From: Acidobacteriota bacterium
GTDB taxonomy: Bacteria > Acidobacteriota > Blastocatellia > Pyrinomonadales > Pyrinomonadaceae
DNA: 6,099 nucleotides
NCBI GenBank assembly: GCA_013698055.1
Contig: JACCVS010000699.1
Span: forward strand, 1-6,099
Reading direction: 5' to 3'
Shown in pieces: positions 5,574 through 6,099 of the stretch. Position 1 is the first letter of the stretch. Every line of letters begins with the position of its first letter. The position numbers and the translations under genes are program-made. The notes under the pieces are model-generated. The model had not been told where the DNA came from. It searched no databases and saw nothing but the letters and a program-made list of their open reading frames with translations.

Positions 5574-5676
5574 TGCTAACGCCCGGCATCACCCGCCGCG
5601 ACGAACCGCAGAATTAAAGCAAGTCTCGCGGATGAAGGCCGCGCTATTCGCGGTCGGGTGCATGCCGTTGTTAGGC
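5574..5676 (-). other. attC: attC recombination site 3 (103 bp)
   Basis: On the minus strand R'' is GCCTAAC and R' is GTTAGCA, the latter departing from GTTRRRY in its last bases. The arms GCAT-G-CACCCG-A-CCGCG and CGCGGCGGGTGATGC pair perfectly apart from the two extra bases G and A. The central part is clearly similar to that of site 1: both contain AATAGCG, CTTCAT, CGCGAG and TCTGCGGTTCGT in the same order. Confidence 0.87.
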
Positions 5677-5681
5677 GCGGC

Positions 5682-6065
5682 CTACATCGAAGGAAGCCGA
5701 CTGACATTTCCCGACTCTATCGAGACGATAATCTCAACGTAATTCCCTAATGCCCCGTCCTCATTAACCCACCAGAAGAACCAGCACGGCTCTTGGTTAT
5801 CTTTGCTTCCATACAAGATATATTTAGCTTGATACAAATAGTACGGCGAAAGATCAATCTTTTCCTTTACGGTATAACTCTCAGCAAGCTTCAAAGCGCG
5901 CTGCAAGGTAAGCTTCGGTCTGAAGCTCCGCTTTGTAAGGGGAAGATCAACAATTCGTCGCTGCGTAACCGACGTCTCAGGCTTAGGCTCAGGCTGTTGA
6001 TTGGTTTGAGCGAGCGAGATTGTATTCACTGACATGACGAACAGAAGTGTCAGTACTTTCTTCAT
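5682..6065 (-). CDS. Secreted or periplasmic protein of unknown function in a cassette
   Basis: A 127-residue protein. Residues 1-20 form a signal peptide: MKK, a hydrophobic stretch (VLTLLFVMSVNTISLA), then a likely signal peptidase I site after SLA, before QTNQQ. A Pro/Gln-rich linker follows. The folded part, about 50-127, begins PKLTLQRALKLAESYTVKEK and contains a tryptophan-rich strand (PCWFFWWVNEDG) and a final strand pair (NYVEIIVSIESGNVSRLPSM). This helix-then-strands layout with 'W..wV...G....v.V....G.v' recalls PepSY-like domains, but the resemblance is weak. The start is fixed by ggagg 4 bases upstream and lies 29 bases after the R' cut point of the right-hand attC. The stop lies 5 bases before attC site 3. 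Transcription in the array direction is likely from upstream. No function can be assigned. Confidence 0.8.
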   Translation of the reverse strand: MKKVLTLLFVMSVNTISLAQTNQQPEPKPETSVTQRRIVDLPLTKRSFRPKLTLQRALKLAESYTVKEKIDLSPYYLYQAKYILYGSKDNQEPCWFFWWVNEDGALGNYVEIIVSIESGNVSRLPSM

Positions 6066-6069
6066 ACGG

Positions 6070-6074
6070 CCTCC
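6070..6074 (-). promoter_or_regulatory. Ribosome binding site of the secreted cassette protein
   Basis: On the minus strand ggagg lies 4 bases before the ATG at 6065, within the short leader between the attC R' core and the gene. The spacing is slightly short but supports this start. Confidence 0.65.
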
Positions 6075-6088
6075 AGATTCAAATAAGC

Positions 6089-6099
6089 GCCTAACGCCC
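6089..6099 (-). other. attC: Edge of attC site 4 (R' core), cut by window end
   Basis: The minus strand reads gggcGTTAGGC, the same spacer-plus-R' ending as site 1 (CGGGC GTTAGGC). The rest of the site lies beyond the window. It marks the start of the cassette with the secreted protein. Confidence 0.75.

Larger units (their letters stand above)
4626..6099 (-). mobile_element. Integron gene-cassette array (no integrase in window)
   Basis: Three complete attC-like sites and one partial one divide this stretch into cassettes. The top strand is the minus strand, so order runs right to left. Cassette A is 6094-5580 (515 bp), B is 5579-5431 (149 bp), C is 5430-5066 (365 bp), and D starts at 5065 and is broken by the insertion sequence near 4625. 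Genes start 15-30 bases after an R' core, or stop a few bases from a site, which is the compact packing typical of cassettes. No intI or attI is seen. If they exist, they should lie to the right of the window. Otherwise this is a cluster of attC sites lacking an integrase (CALIN). Confidence 0.82.

Noticed and set aside
5060..5676. CRISPR array
   Set aside because: The repeated motifs are attC ends at uneven spacing, with no short direct repeats and uniform spacers.
5470..5742. 90-residue plus-strand frame
   Set aside because: It is made mostly of attC sites 2 and 3 and overlaps the end of the secreted protein gene in antisense.

Overview
This window shows four ordinary chromosomal genes on the plus strand, then an insertion sequence, then a stretch of integron gene cassettes read on the minus strand. 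The host is probably a Gram-negative-type bacterium of moderate GC outside the well-known model groups. It makes heme by the C5 (glutamate) route, since it has hemL, and has an RqcH/NFACT protein and a Kbp-like BON-LysM protein. The AT-rich palindrome before rqcH and the gene mix would suit an Acidobacteriota-like genome, but that is a weak inference and no phylum-defining marker is present.

Region 1 (1-3981, plus strand). The window opens inside an RDD-family membrane protein gene. A long perfect hairpin (about 424-512) separates it from a gene for an RqcH-type ribosome quality control protein that appears to lack the usual helix-hairpin-helix module. A sigma70-like promoter and a strong Shine-Dalgarno site precede a 151-residue BON-LysM protein resembling E. 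coli Kbp/YgaU. A strong stem-loop follows, and then hemL (glutamate-1-semialdehyde aminomutase), complete with its PLP lysine.

Region 2 (about 4013-4625, minus strand). This is an IS200/IS605-type element with one tnpA gene. The gene is split by a single-base insertion near 4474. Restoring the frame gives a normal 147-residue HUH transposase with a canonical N terminus starting at 4544. Similar small hairpins sit near both ends.

Region 3 (about 4626-6099, top strand = minus strand). Three complete attC-like recombination sites (5060-5161, 5425-5517, 5574-5676) and the edge of a fourth (6089-6099) mark an integron cassette array with no integrase visible. Each complete site has RYYYAAC and GTTRRRY ends, although the R' end of the 5574-5676 site deviates. 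In each, one arm carries two extra bases, G and A, in the same places; this identifies real attC sites and gives their orientation. In array order, right to left, the cassettes are: a secreted 127-residue unknown protein; a 149-bp cassette with almost no room for a gene; a cassette whose best gene, a small zinc-ribbon protein, faces the opposite way; and a HEPN-like gene. The HEPN-like gene is cut by the insertion sequence exactly at its RNNLFH-type motif. No attC remnant or HEPN C terminus is visible beyond the insertion sequence, so the distal end of the array appears lost next to hemL.

The housekeeping genes look unrelated in function. The most notable part is the cassette array: unknown accessory proteins, one apparently geneless cassette, and a disrupted candidate HEPN RNase whose truncated frame overlaps the tnpA start codon by 4 bases.
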